NCBI RefSeq assembly: GCF_000427095.1
Contig: NC_021487.1
Location: 865,719 to 929,718, forward strand
DNA from: Chthonomonas calidirosea T49
Lineage (GTDB): Bacteria > Armatimonadota > Chthonomonadetes > Chthonomonadales > Chthonomonadaceae
Reading direction: 5' to 3'
DNA: 64,000 nt
Every line of letters begins with the position of its first letter. Position 1 is the stretch's first letter. The position numbers and the translations under genes are program-made. Below are positions 52,084-59,553 of the stretch, piece after piece. Under the pieces are notes generated by a model. That model saw only the letters and a list, made by a program, of their open reading frames with translations. It did not search any database and had not been told where the DNA came from.

Positions 52084-53028
52084 TTATCCGTTAACACCGG
52101 AAAGAATTCCTCCTAAATATCCCGTTATGAGGATACAAATCAACCCGATCAGCCCGATCACCCAGTAGAAGGCCGATGGGGAGGAAGCCGTGGCTTTTTG
52201 CTTGACCCGCAAGCCCACCAATCCCCAAAGGAGAAGGGTGGTCACTGAGGCGAACACAAGATGATATAATACCGTCCCTTTCAAAGGCTCTCCGTTAAGC
52301 ACAAATTGCCATGCCAACAACCCCGTGATCATCGTGATTGGAGCCATGATCGCAGCTCCAAGAAGATTATAAAATGCGGCACGATGAAGCGCCTCATTAT
52401 TTCTTTTAAGCCCTAACAGATCAAGCAAAAAACCAAAAATGAAAAGGGCTATCGGGAAATGAACCAGTTCCGGATGGTGCGCATGAGGCGGGAAGAGTAT
52501 CTTTTGCACCCAGCTCCCCGCCGACGATGCTGCCCCCGTTGCGCCTTCCTGTGACGTTGCATCTGCCCGATCACTAGATATATTACCCCGCACATGCCGT
52601 GCAGAGTTGCTCGCTGAAGTTCCGACTCTCACTGGACCATTCGGATGACTATTCGGATCACCCGGCAGCGTGTCTGCAGCGAACTCCTGTGCGTTCGTGT
52701 AGCCATCCCCATCCGAATCGAGATTGTCAATAGAGTGCAAAATGGCCGGTGTCAGCATGGTAGCACCGGCACGTTCAAGAGCCCGCTGCACATCTTTTCC
52801 ATAGGGATTGCGTTCAGGAGGCCCGGAAGGGACATGACATAGCGTGCAGTTTTTTGCAGCGTTATAATCTGTGCTACCTGGCACCAGATGATAGGTCTCG
52901 ATGACGATCGGTGGAAACTGAGGACGCGCCCACGCGTTTACAAGAGGAAATCCACTAAAGAGTAGCAGCTCTATGAGAACCAGCGCAAGCCACCAAGCGG
53001 CTTTTTGTATTTGTGCTCTATTCGCCAC
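52084..53028 (-). CDS. Membrane protein with c-type haem motif, Ca-loop motif and DUF2231 domain
   Basis: 314 aa. A signal-like helix (about 10-32) leads to a short domain with one CxxCH haem site, C-T-L-C-H (about 61-65). D-S-D-G-D-G-Y-T-N (about 104) is an EF-hand/thrombospondin-3-like calcium loop. After a Ser/Ala linker come four membrane helices of the DUF2231 type, with H-H-P-E-L-V-H-F-P-I-A-L (about 180). I infer a membrane-anchored electron acceptor for the exported oxidoreductases that follow it in the operon. GTG 53028 has AGGA 7 nt upstream; TTG 53031 is an alternative. Confidence 0.8.
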   Translation of the reverse strand: MANRAQIQKAAWWLALVLIELLLFSGFPLVNAWARPQFPPIVIETYHLVPGSTDYNAAKNCTLCHVPSGPPERNPYGKDVQRALERAGATMLTPAILHSIDNLDSDGDGYTNAQEFAADTLPGDPNSHPNGPVRVGTSASNSARHVRGNISSDRADATSQEGATGAASSAGSWVQKILFPPHAHHPELVHFPIALFIFGFLLDLLGLKRNNEALHRAAFYNLLGAAIMAPITMITGLLAWQFVLNGEPLKGTVLYHLVFASVTTLLLWGLVGLRVKQKATASSPSAFYWVIGLIGLICILITGYLGGILSGVNG

Positions 53029-53103
53029 CAATTTTTCCTAGTTGAGGACTAAAATCGGCTCTATTCCCTTCTGTAAGATGCCAATTCCAGAAAAATGTTA
53101 CGG

Positions 53104-53141
53104 AAAAAAGTGAAAGGGGCGTTCCGCCTTAAGGAACGCCC
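53104..53141 (-). terminator. Terminator after the NlpC/P60 gene
   Basis: On the minus strand a perfect 9-bp stem (53141-53133 with 53125-53117) precedes a T-rich tract ending in six T (53109-53104). Confidence 0.8.
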
Positions 53142-53165
53142 ATCCGTGCAAATCTGCAAGCTATT

Positions 53166-54278
53166 CTAATCTCCATGGTGGCGAATGATGCGTCGCGCCC
53201 CACGATAGGCATGGGCATAGTAGCTCTCATCGAGGCTATCTATGCGCACTCCGCCACCACCCCGACGGCTAGAGGCGTGAATGAACCGTCCGTTGCCAAT
53301 ATACATCCCAACATGAGATATACCCGGCGTCACCGTGTGGAAAAACACGAGATCCCCAGGCTTGAGATCTTTGCGGCTCACCGGTTTGCCCATATGAAAC
53401 TGCTCCGCCGCATTGTGCGGGAGATCAATCCCTCGCTTGAGATACAAGTAGCGTACAAAGCCCGAGCAGTCGAAGCCGCCTCTCCCCGACCCACCGTAGA
53501 CGTAGGGTGTGCCACGATAAGCTAGAGCCGAACGAACTAGACCCGCACGAAGAGAGGCATGAGCGAGCAGCGTATGGTCAGAACCGTGCGATGAGGACTG
53601 TTTGTGATGTCGGCGATGGGAGATCTCATGATAGGCAATTTGTTGTGTGTGATGATGCATATGCCTCTCAGCCAAATGAGACAGATGCTTGGAATGCACC
53701 TTTGCTACGTGAAGCGGATGTGGGTGGTGCCTTTTGGAGGATTCATGCGCGATCTCCTCATGGGAATGCTCCCTCTGAAGGGTATGTTCCGGATGACGGT
53801 GTAAGCGCGCCATTTGAACCCCTACCGGAGCGTGGAGATACCGAGCCTCCACCCATCCCCAAGAGCCATTATGAAAGGCGATCTGTGCCCAACCGTTTCG
53901 CTTTGCTGTCACAACAACCGGCACATTGTTATCTAACAGCGCGGTGCGAAGATAGCTTCGTCCCGGTCCAAGCCGCACACATATCTGGTCACCATGAATA
54001 AGGCGCGCCGCATGAAGTTGACTTGCAAGATGAACCCTCTTTTCTGGAGGAGGCACTAATAGCATCGCCCCATCGGGCACATGACGCATGTCCTTTATAT
54101 GATTAAGAGCGAGGAGGTCGTGAAGGGTACAGTGATGGCGGTGGGCAAAGGCCGTTAGTGTCTCATTGTGCTGAAGCGGCTCACGGTGGAGCGCCAAAGC
54201 GGGATGGGCAGCAAGGCTACCAACAAGTGCGGTGGCCGAAACGGCTGCCGGCATCCTTCTTCTCAGACGTCTGCTCAA
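53166..54278 (-). CDS. Secreted NlpC/P60 peptidoglycan hydrolase with LysM, SH3 and His-rich linker
   Basis: 370 aa. An Arg-rich signal peptide (1-30) precedes a LysM-like domain (about 36-75: T-L-T-A-F-A-H-R-H, L-L-A-L-N) that binds glycan, then a bacterial SH3 domain (about 90-150). Residues about 158-240 hold about two dozen His. The C-terminal NlpC/P60 domain has the Cys in F-D-C-S-G-F (about 270) and His in S-H-V-G-M-Y (about 321) and F-I-H-A-S-S (about 333). The family cleaves peptide stems (D-Glu to diamino acid). Start TTG 54278 has AAGGAG 8-9 nt upstream. It is expressed from a strong promoter through a leader of about 250 nt. Confidence 0.9.
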   Translation of the reverse strand: MSRRLRRRMPAAVSATALVGSLAAHPALALHREPLQHNETLTAFAHRHHCTLHDLLALNHIKDMRHVPDGAMLLVPPPEKRVHLASQLHAARLIHGDQICVRLGPGRSYLRTALLDNNVPVVVTAKRNGWAQIAFHNGSWGWVEARYLHAPVGVQMARLHRHPEHTLQREHSHEEIAHESSKRHHPHPLHVAKVHSKHLSHLAERHMHHHTQQIAYHEISHRRHHKQSSSHGSDHTLLAHASLRAGLVRSALAYRGTPYVYGGSGRGGFDCSGFVRYLYLKRGIDLPHNAAEQFHMGKPVSRKDLKPGDLVFFHTVTPGISHVGMYIGNGRFIHASSRRGGGGVRIDSLDESYYAHAYRGARRIIRHHGD

Positions 54279-54529
54279 TCTCGTGAACTCCTTTTCTTGA
54301 AGATTGCCGCCCCGTAGAAATCGCTTTCATTAGGGAGGCGATTCGCTCGAGAGAAAAGGCACAAAACCCTCCTCCCAGTGGTTAGGGCACGCGAATTCGC
54401 GCGGAATTTGGCGTCCCGGAGAACGTTCTTCTTGGAGATAGCTGCGCAGTGCGAGTGGATCACGCACCGCACTCGTAGAGAGGCAGCACTGACTACGGCT
54501 CCTCTTCGCTCTTAGCTTGTGGCTTCGAT
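54279..54529 (-). promoter_or_regulatory. Long structured 5' leader of the NlpC/P60 gene
   Basis: About 250 nt from the predicted transcript start to TTG 54278. Visible pairings include AGTGCG with CGCACT in the middle, the 12-bp palindrome CGCGAATTCGCG (54390-54401) and AATCGC with GCGATT near the ribosome site. NlpC/P60 genes are often under the c-di-AMP (ydaO) riboswitch, but I do not find its hallmark motifs, so this is only a candidate regulatory RNA. Confidence 0.4.
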
Positions 54530-54535
54530 GGAGCT

Positions 54536-54564
54536 ATTTTAACCCAAACTCCCTTTCCTGTCAA
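54536..54564 (-). promoter_or_regulatory. Strong sigma-70 promoter of the NlpC/P60 gene
   Basis: Perfect TTGACA (54564-54559), 17 bp, TAAAAT (54541-54536). Confidence 0.7.
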
Positions 54565-54651
54565 CCCTCCAATGACGCATTTTTCACACAACGGAAGAAA
54601 GCCGAGCCCTCTCCGGTTACCGACGTCTGCCAAGCTTATGCATTCTGCCCG
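54565..54651. other. Short gap downstream of purQ
   Basis: No convincing terminator for purQ: possible pairings near 54600-54640 have no U-tract. Confidence 0.3.
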
Positions 54652-55383
54652 TCATGCCCTAGCGACGGCGGCCGCTATTAACGACTCGAAAACCCCTCGT
54701 CCGTCCACAGAACCCAGTAATCTCTCCACAGCGCGTTCGGGATGAGGCATCATCCCAAGCACATTAAATGTTTCGTTCGCAATACCAGCAATATTGTCCA
54801 TAGAACCGTTCGGGTTCTCCAACGAACCCGCATACCGAAAGAGAACGCGCTCTTGGCGGTTCAACTCCTCTAAAGTCTCTGGGCTGCATACATAGCGTCC
54901 TTCACCGTGGGCAACGGGAATTCGGACCTGCTGCCCTACCCGATAGGCGTTTGTGAAGGGCGTGTTCACGTTCTCCACTCGAAGCGTTACATATTTACAA
55001 ACAAAACGGCATCCGATATTCCTCACAAGCGCCCCCGGCAACAGATGGGCCTCACAAAGAATCTGAAAACCATTGCATATCCCCAACACCGGCTTTCCCC
55101 GCTCTGCATGTCGCCTTACCGCCTCCATAATGGGCGCAAAACGCGCAATAGCTCCAGCACGTAAATAGTCGCCATACGAGAATCCTCCCGGCAGAATCAC
55201 CACGTCAAACCCTCTCAATGTGCGCTCCGCATGCCACACGTATTCGACCGGACAGCCAAACACATCGCGTATCGCGAAATAGGCATCCTGATCGCAGTTC
55301 GATCCGGGAAACTGCACAACAGCAAAGCGTGGTGTTGCCCTTCTCACGCCATGACGGCGTGCAGGAGAAGAGACCGTCGTCAT
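54652..55383 (-). CDS. purQ: Phosphoribosylformylglycinamidine synthase, glutaminase subunit
   Basis: 243 aa. PurQ is the class I glutamine amidotransferase that feeds ammonia to PurL in purine step four. The nucleophile Cys is in L-G-I-C-N-G-F-Q (about 120), and the His-Glu pair in M-M-P-H-P-E-R-A near the C-terminus; G-G-F-S-Y-G-D-Y-L and the start F-P-G-S-N-C-D are typical. The first 18 residues are an unusual Arg-rich extension. ATG 55383 overlaps the purS stop by 4 nt. purL is not in the window. Confidence 0.95.
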   Translation of the reverse strand: MTTVSSPARRHGVRRATPRFAVVQFPGSNCDQDAYFAIRDVFGCPVEYVWHAERTLRGFDVVILPGGFSYGDYLRAGAIARFAPIMEAVRRHAERGKPVLGICNGFQILCEAHLLPGALVRNIGCRFVCKYVTLRVENVNTPFTNAYRVGQQVRIPVAHGEGRYVCSPETLEELNRQERVLFRYAGSLENPNGSMDNIAGIANETFNVLGMMPHPERAVERLLGSVDGRGVFESLIAAAVARA

Positions 55384-55643
55384 ACGGGAACCTCCTCTAT
55401 CTCAAAACGATAGTCCTCTGTTACCGGATTGGCCAGAAGCCTATCGCACATCTCGCGGATGCGATTCTCCAATACCCGCCGGTCGTTCGCCTCTTGTGCG
55501 TCAACCTGAAGCTCCAAATACTTGCCCATTCGAACCTGCTCGACCTCTGTATAACCTAGCGAATGAAGGGCCTCCTTCACCACCCTTCCCTGTGCATCCA
55601 ACAGGGTCGGCTTCAACGTTACGATCACTTTAACCTGAGGCAT
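55380..55643 (-). CDS. purS: Phosphoribosylformylglycinamidine synthase, PurS subunit
   Basis: 87 aa, normal length. Small structural subunit that bridges PurL and PurQ. Typical [18 protein letters not shown] start, then G-K-Y-L-E-L and [18 protein letters not shown] 55643 has AGGAG 5 nt upstream and leaves an 8-nt gap to the upstream gene; the longer frame to 55676 would overlap it. Confidence 0.95.
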   Translation of the reverse strand: MPQVKVIVTLKPTLLDAQGRVVKEALHSLGYTEVEQVRMGKYLELQVDAQEANDRRVLENRIREMCDRLLANPVTEDYRFEIEEVPV

Positions 55644-55651
55644 CTTCTCTC

Positions 55652-55960
55652 CTAATCTGTTTCGCTCTTTAGGCATCGTTGTAGCTTTTCGTAAAGCTCT
55701 GCTGCCTCTATCCCCTCTATACGCACTACTTTCTCTCGCGCTGTCGTGCCGGCGATGAGTTCCATATGGGACTTCGGAACCTCTAGTGCCTCGGCTAATA
55801 GAAGCAGCAAAGCACGATTGGCTTCCCCTTTCACTGGTGAGGCCGTTACACGAGCATACAGCTTGCCCTCCTCGTATCGTTCTATCGCATTGCGGTCGCT
55901 GCGAGGAGTTAAGCGGATTTTTAAGATAGTGTACCCTTTAGAGGCTTTTCCCGTCGGCAT
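55652..55960 (-). CDS. DUF167/YggU family protein
   Basis: 102 aa. Matches the small YggU fold: L-K-I-R-L-T-P-R-S-D-R-N-A-I, Y-A-R-V-T-A-S-P-V-K-G-E-A-N-R-A-L, and I-A-G-T-T-A-R-E-K-V-V-R-I. Function unknown in general. First gene of a group with purS and purQ, 8 bp before purS. The ribosome site of ATG 55960 is weak. Confidence 0.85.
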   Translation of the reverse strand: MPTGKASKGYTILKIRLTPRSDRNAIERYEEGKLYARVTASPVKGEANRALLLLLAEALEVPKSHMELIAGTTAREKVVRIEGIEAAELYEKLQRCLKSETD

Positions 55961-56332
55961 CGAAGCAAATCTTTCTATCCCTGTTTAACGAGACATCCCT
56001 TTAACACCTCAACCATCGCCAAGGCGATGGCTACAAAAATCGTATGCCAGTTTATACCCTAACTCCGTCCCTTGTTTGCCGCCTTCGACACTCCACAACG
56101 CCATCCTTCCTTGAGACAAGCGCTCCTACCTTTGGCAGCGCTCCAATCGGAATAGGAGTAGAGCAGGTAGGAGACGACAGCGAGCACGACGGACCTGCTG
56201 CGATGGGGCGTAGAGGGTAACACTTGGTCTCAGCGGAGGCGTCATGTTCTCTTCTCTTGCTCTTTTTTGAGGAATAGGGTAGATTCTGCACAGAAGAAAA
56301 ACGAACTAGTGATTTGAAAGGATATTGTCCTT
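55961..56332. other. Divergent region between yggU-like gene and aroC
   Basis: 372 bp without a credible gene; an 80-codon minus-strand frame there is Arg/Ser-rich noise. It holds a REP-like palindrome (56013-56030), AGCGCTCC repeated twice near 56117 and 56137, and the AAAGGA site of aroC. Confidence 0.4.
56013..56030. repeat. Short perfect palindrome, REP-like
   Basis: CCATCGCC-AA-GGCGATGG, an 8-bp perfect inverted repeat near the start of the divergent gap. Confidence 0.35.
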
Positions 56333-57523
56333 GTGCTTCGCTTTCTGACCGGTGGTGAATCGCATGGCCCTTCGCTTTCCGCTATTATTGAAGGGTTGCC
56401 TGCCAATCTGCCTATTGACCTCGACGCGATCAACAAGCAGCTAAAACGCCGCCAAGGAGGCTACGGCCGTGGGGCGCGGCAACAGATCGAGAGCGACACG
56501 GTTGAAATCCTGTCCGGAGTACGCTACGGGCGTACGATGGGTGGCCCAATAACCCTGCTTGTGCGCAACCGCGACTGGGAGAACTGGCGTGAACGCATGT
56601 CCATCACTCCCGTTGAAAATCCAGACCCTCCCGTCACCCGACCACGCCCCGGCCATGCCGACTTCGCCGGTATGCTGAAATACCACTCCAACGACCTACG
56701 AACCATTCTTGAACGTTCCAGCGCCCGCAACACCGCCGCACTTGTAGCGCTAGGCGCCATTTGTCGTGCCTTGCTCGACGTCGCTGGCATCGAAGTACTG
56801 AGCCACGTTGTGGCCATCGGTGGCATCCATGCCCACTTCTCTCCCCCAATAGACTATCATGCGATAGCTGCACGCGCCGAGGAGTCGCCGGTACGATGCG
56901 CTGACCCTGAAGCAGAGGCTCAAATGATCGCGGCTATTGATAAGTGCATGCAGGAGGGATCGCGAGATACGCTCGGCGGCATTTTTGAGGTCGTCGCTCT
57001 TAACTGCCCTCCGGGATTGGGTAGCTTTGTGCACTGGGACCGTAAACTCGACAGCCGGCTGACGGCAGCGGTTATGTCTATCCAGGCCATCAAAGGTGTG
57101 GAGATCGGCATGGGGTTCGGAGTAGCAGAGGTTCCCGGCTCTAAAGTCCACGACGAACTGTTCTTCCAGCAGTCTGCTGGCTTTCTACGCGGTACCAACA
57201 ATGCAGGGGGTATTGAAGGGGGTATGACCAACGGGGAGCCTGTGGTGGTGCGCGCCGCCATGAAACCGCTCTCCACGCTGCCAACCCCGCTCGCCTCGGT
57301 GGACATGCAGACGCATCAGCCTGTTAAAGCGCACTTCGAGCGCTCGGACGTTTGCGCGGTGCCCGCAGCGGCCACCATTGGCGAGGCAATGGTCGCCCTT
57401 ACCCTGGCCGACGCGCTCCTCGAAAAATTCGGTGGCGATAGCGTTGAGGAGTTTGAACATAACCTCCATGGATACTTGGATGCGATCCGCGCTCGCGGCT
57501 GGCAACCACATCATGCTTCCTGA
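56333..57523 (+). CDS. aroC: Chorismate synthase
   Basis: 396 aa. Last step of the shikimate pathway: 5-enolpyruvylshikimate-3-phosphate to chorismate, needing reduced FMN. Motifs G-E-S-H-G at the start, R-R-Q-x-G-Y-G-R-G (about 40), the F-A-G-M-L-K-Y and D-L-R-T-I-L-E-R-S-S-A-R-N-T-A block (about 125) and G-T-N-N-A-G-G-I-E-G-G (about 290). Start GTG 56333 with AAAGGA 11 nt upstream; no better start is visible. First gene of an eight-gene operon. It overlaps aroK by 11 nt. Confidence 0.97.
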   Translation: MLRFLTGGESHGPSLSAIIEGLPANLPIDLDAINKQLKRRQGGYGRGARQQIESDTVEILSGVRYGRTMGGPITLLVRNRDWENWRERMSITPVENPDPPVTRPRPGHADFAGMLKYHSNDLRTILERSSARNTAALVALGAICRALLDVAGIEVLSHVVAIGGIHAHFSPPIDYHAIAARAEESPVRCADPEAEAQMIAAIDKCMQEGSRDTLGGIFEVVALNCPPGLGSFVHWDRKLDSRLTAAVMSIQAIKGVEIGMGFGVAEVPGSKVHDELFFQQSAGFLRGTNNAGGIEGGMTNGEPVVVRAAMKPLSTLPTPLASVDMQTHQPVKAHFERSDVCAVPAAATIGEAMVALTLADALLEKFGGDSVEEFEHNLHGYLDAIRARGWQPHHAS

Positions 57524-58061
57524 AATACGCTCCGATCGTCGGCCCAATCTGGTACTTATCGGCTTTATGGGCACGGGAAAAAGCACCATTGGCCGTCTGT
57601 GTGCGCGCCGGCTCGACATGGAGTTTCGCGATAGCGACGCCCTCATCGAGCAGCGCACCAATCTCTCCATCCCCCAAATTTTCGCAGAAAAAGGCGAGCC
57701 TTGGTTTCGCCGCATCGAACGCATCATCATCGAGGAGCTCGCCTCGCATCAAGGTCTCGTCATCGCTACCGGTGGGGGCGTTCCGCTCGACCCCACAAAC
57801 GTCGAGCGGCTTCGCGCCTCCGGCCTGCTCGTGCTGTTGAGAGCTCAACCCGATGTCATCCTCGAGCGCGTAGGGCCGGTGCACAAACGCCCTCTCTTAG
57901 CGCAAGGGACCGACCCAAAGGAGCGCATTCGCACGCTCCTAGCAGAGCGCGAAGCCGCCTACCGCAAGGCCGCTCACTGTGTGGTGGACACCTCTCATTG
58001 CAGCCCAGAAGAGTCGGCAGAGAAGGTCGTTCTGCTCTATAAAGTGACCCAAGGTGGTTAG
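57513..58061 (+). CDS. aroK: Shikimate kinase
   Basis: 182 aa. Phosphorylates shikimate at O3. Walker A is G-F-M-G-T-G-K-S-T (about 17-25); the shikimate site has D-S-D near 40; G-G-G-V-P (about 86) and a lid R-P-L-L near 120 complete the fold. ATG 57513 lies inside the aroC end (11-nt overlap), so translation is probably coupled; the frame is open further back with no ribosome site. Confidence 0.92.
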   Translation: MLPEIRSDRRPNLVLIGFMGTGKSTIGRLCARRLDMEFRDSDALIEQRTNLSIPQIFAEKGEPWFRRIERIIIEELASHQGLVIATGGGVPLDPTNVERLRASGLLVLLRAQPDVILERVGPVHKRPLLAQGTDPKERIRTLLAEREAAYRKAAHCVVDTSHCSPEESAEKVVLLYKVTQGG

Positions 58062-59196
58062 AAAAGGAGACAGCACCATCGGCATACGAAGAGACGTTCC
58101 TGTCCATCTCGGCGACCGGAGCTACACCATCACTATAGGCGCCGAACTGATCGCATCGGGCGATGCAGCCGATCAGATCGCGGCCATCGCCAAAGGGGCG
58201 CGCGCGGCCATTGTTACCCACCCAAACCTTCGCGCCCTCTACGGTGAAACGCTGGCCACGATGCTAAGCCTGAGGGGTTGTGAAACCATCTTCTGCGAAG
58301 TAGAAGAGGGAGAGACCTTCAAACATCTGGCCACCGTGGAAAGGCTCTATCATCAGTTCGTTGAGGCCCAACTCGACCGACGCTGCCTCATCATCGCGCT
58401 CGGAGGGGGCGTTATCGGCGACACAGCGGGCTTTGCGGCCGCAACCTACCTGCGCGGTCTACGCCTGATTCAAATTCCCACAACCCTGCTCGCCCAAGTA
58501 GATGCCTCTATCGGCGGAAAAACCGGCGTCAACCTGCCGCAAGGCAAAAACCTTGTGGGGGCTTTTTATCAACCATCTCTGGTGCTCATTGACATCTCTA
58601 CCCTTAAAACCTTGCCGATCCGAGAGCTACGCGCCGGTTTGGCGGAAGTCCTTAAATACGGTATCATTTATGATCAAGCGTTTTTTGAAGAGACCTATCA
58701 GGCTCTTCCCCAGCTCTTGAGCTACGATGTCGAGGCGCTTACCAAGGCGGTTGCCCGCTCCTGCGAGATCAAAGCCGAAGTGGTCGCGCAAGACGAAACG
58801 GAACAGGGGTTGCGCGCTATTCTCAACTTCGGCCATACTCTTGGGCATGCCCTTGAGGCAGCCACGGCCTACGAACGCTACCTGCACGGCGAGGCGGTAG
58901 CCATCGGCATGGTAGCGGCCGCTCTGGTGGGGGAGGAGATGGGAATCACCTCTCACGAAACAACGCGTCAGATCATCTCGGCACTGCAGCAGGCCGGCTT
59001 GCCCACCCGATTCCCTTCAGAGGTGCCTCTGCCTGAGGTTCTAGAGATTATGCACCGAGATAAAAAAGTGATCAACGGAAAAACTCGATTCATCCTAGCC
59101 CGCGCTATAGGAAAAGTCGAGATCGTTCCCGACGTTCCAGATGCTGTTGTGCAGAAAGCACTGGAACGCCATCGAGCAGGGCTTTTCTCGCCCTAA
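58054..59196 (+). CDS. aroB: 3-dehydroquinate synthase
   Basis: 380 aa. Second shikimate-pathway step, NAD and metal dependent. Motifs: E-E-G-E-T-F-K near 90, G-G-G-V-I-G-D-T-A-G-F-A-A-A-T-Y-L-R-G (about 117), D-A-S-I-G-G-K-T-G-V-N (about 150), and metal ligands Glu in L-A-E-V-L-K-Y-G and His in N-F-G-H-T-L-G-H-A-L-E and H-G-E-A. The start is doubtful. GTG 58054 overlaps aroK by 8 nt but has only AAG before it, while a strong AAGGAG (58064-58069) lies 8 nt before an in-frame ATC (58078). Confidence 0.95.
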   Translation: MVRKGDSTIGIRRDVPVHLGDRSYTITIGAELIASGDAADQIAAIAKGARAAIVTHPNLRALYGETLATMLSLRGCETIFCEVEEGETFKHLATVERLYHQFVEAQLDRRCLIIALGGGVIGDTAGFAAATYLRGLRLIQIPTTLLAQVDASIGGKTGVNLPQGKNLVGAFYQPSLVLIDISTLKTLPIRELRAGLAEVLKYGIIYDQAFFEETYQALPQLLSYDVEALTKAVARSCEIKAEVVAQDETEQGLRAILNFGHTLGHALEAATAYERYLHGEAVAIGMVAAALVGEEMGITSHETTRQIISALQQAGLPTRFPSEVPLPEVLEIMHRDKKVINGKTRFILARAIGKVEIVPDVPDAVVQKALERHRAGLFSP

Positions 59197-59241
59197 CAAC
59201 ATCTCTCGAACCATTGCCTGCGAGGGCTACGTAAATAGAGT

Positions 59242-59553
59242 ATGAGCAATACAGAACCTAATACATCCTCTCAAGGCTTACAGGAAGAGCCCTCGGCCCT
59301 TCTGCCACCCATAGGACGCCAGTTGCTTATACTCGCCTGGCTCCTGCTCTTCGGTGGGCGCTGGCTCATTGCCCCTCTGCTGCAGATCAATGGGCTGCTC
59401 ACGCCCCAAGCGCTCGCAGCACTTGATGAGGGACCGCTCATGAAGCTCTATCTGGTTCTTTTTGTTATCTGTGTCACTTTGGCCGTCTGGCAGTGGGTGC
59501 GCGACTTACAACCCCCTACACAACCCACCAGAGAAGAGGAGACACGTGGCTGA
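59242..59553 (+). CDS. Small membrane protein before the kinase gene
   Basis: 103 aa with two hydrophobic helices (about 26-46 and 66-86) and charged ends. No family recognised. The ribosome site is weak. It starts 45 bp after aroB, and its stop overlaps the kinase start by 8 nt, so it may be a partner of the kinase. Confidence 0.65.
   Translation: MSNTEPNTSSQGLQEEPSALLPPIGRQLLILAWLLLFGGRWLIAPLLQINGLLTPQALAALDEGPLMKLYLVLFVICVTLAVWQWVRDLQPPTQPTREEETRG

Noticed and set aside
54279..54529. ydaO-type c-di-AMP riboswitch
   Set aside because: The expected GGGGUGAAUCC and CCCGUCAGCUAACC-like motifs are not visible; kept only as an unclassified leader.
56052..56291. 79-codon minus-strand frame before aroC
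   Set aside because: Low-complexity Arg/Ser/Pro content, no ribosome site, overlaps palindromic sequence.
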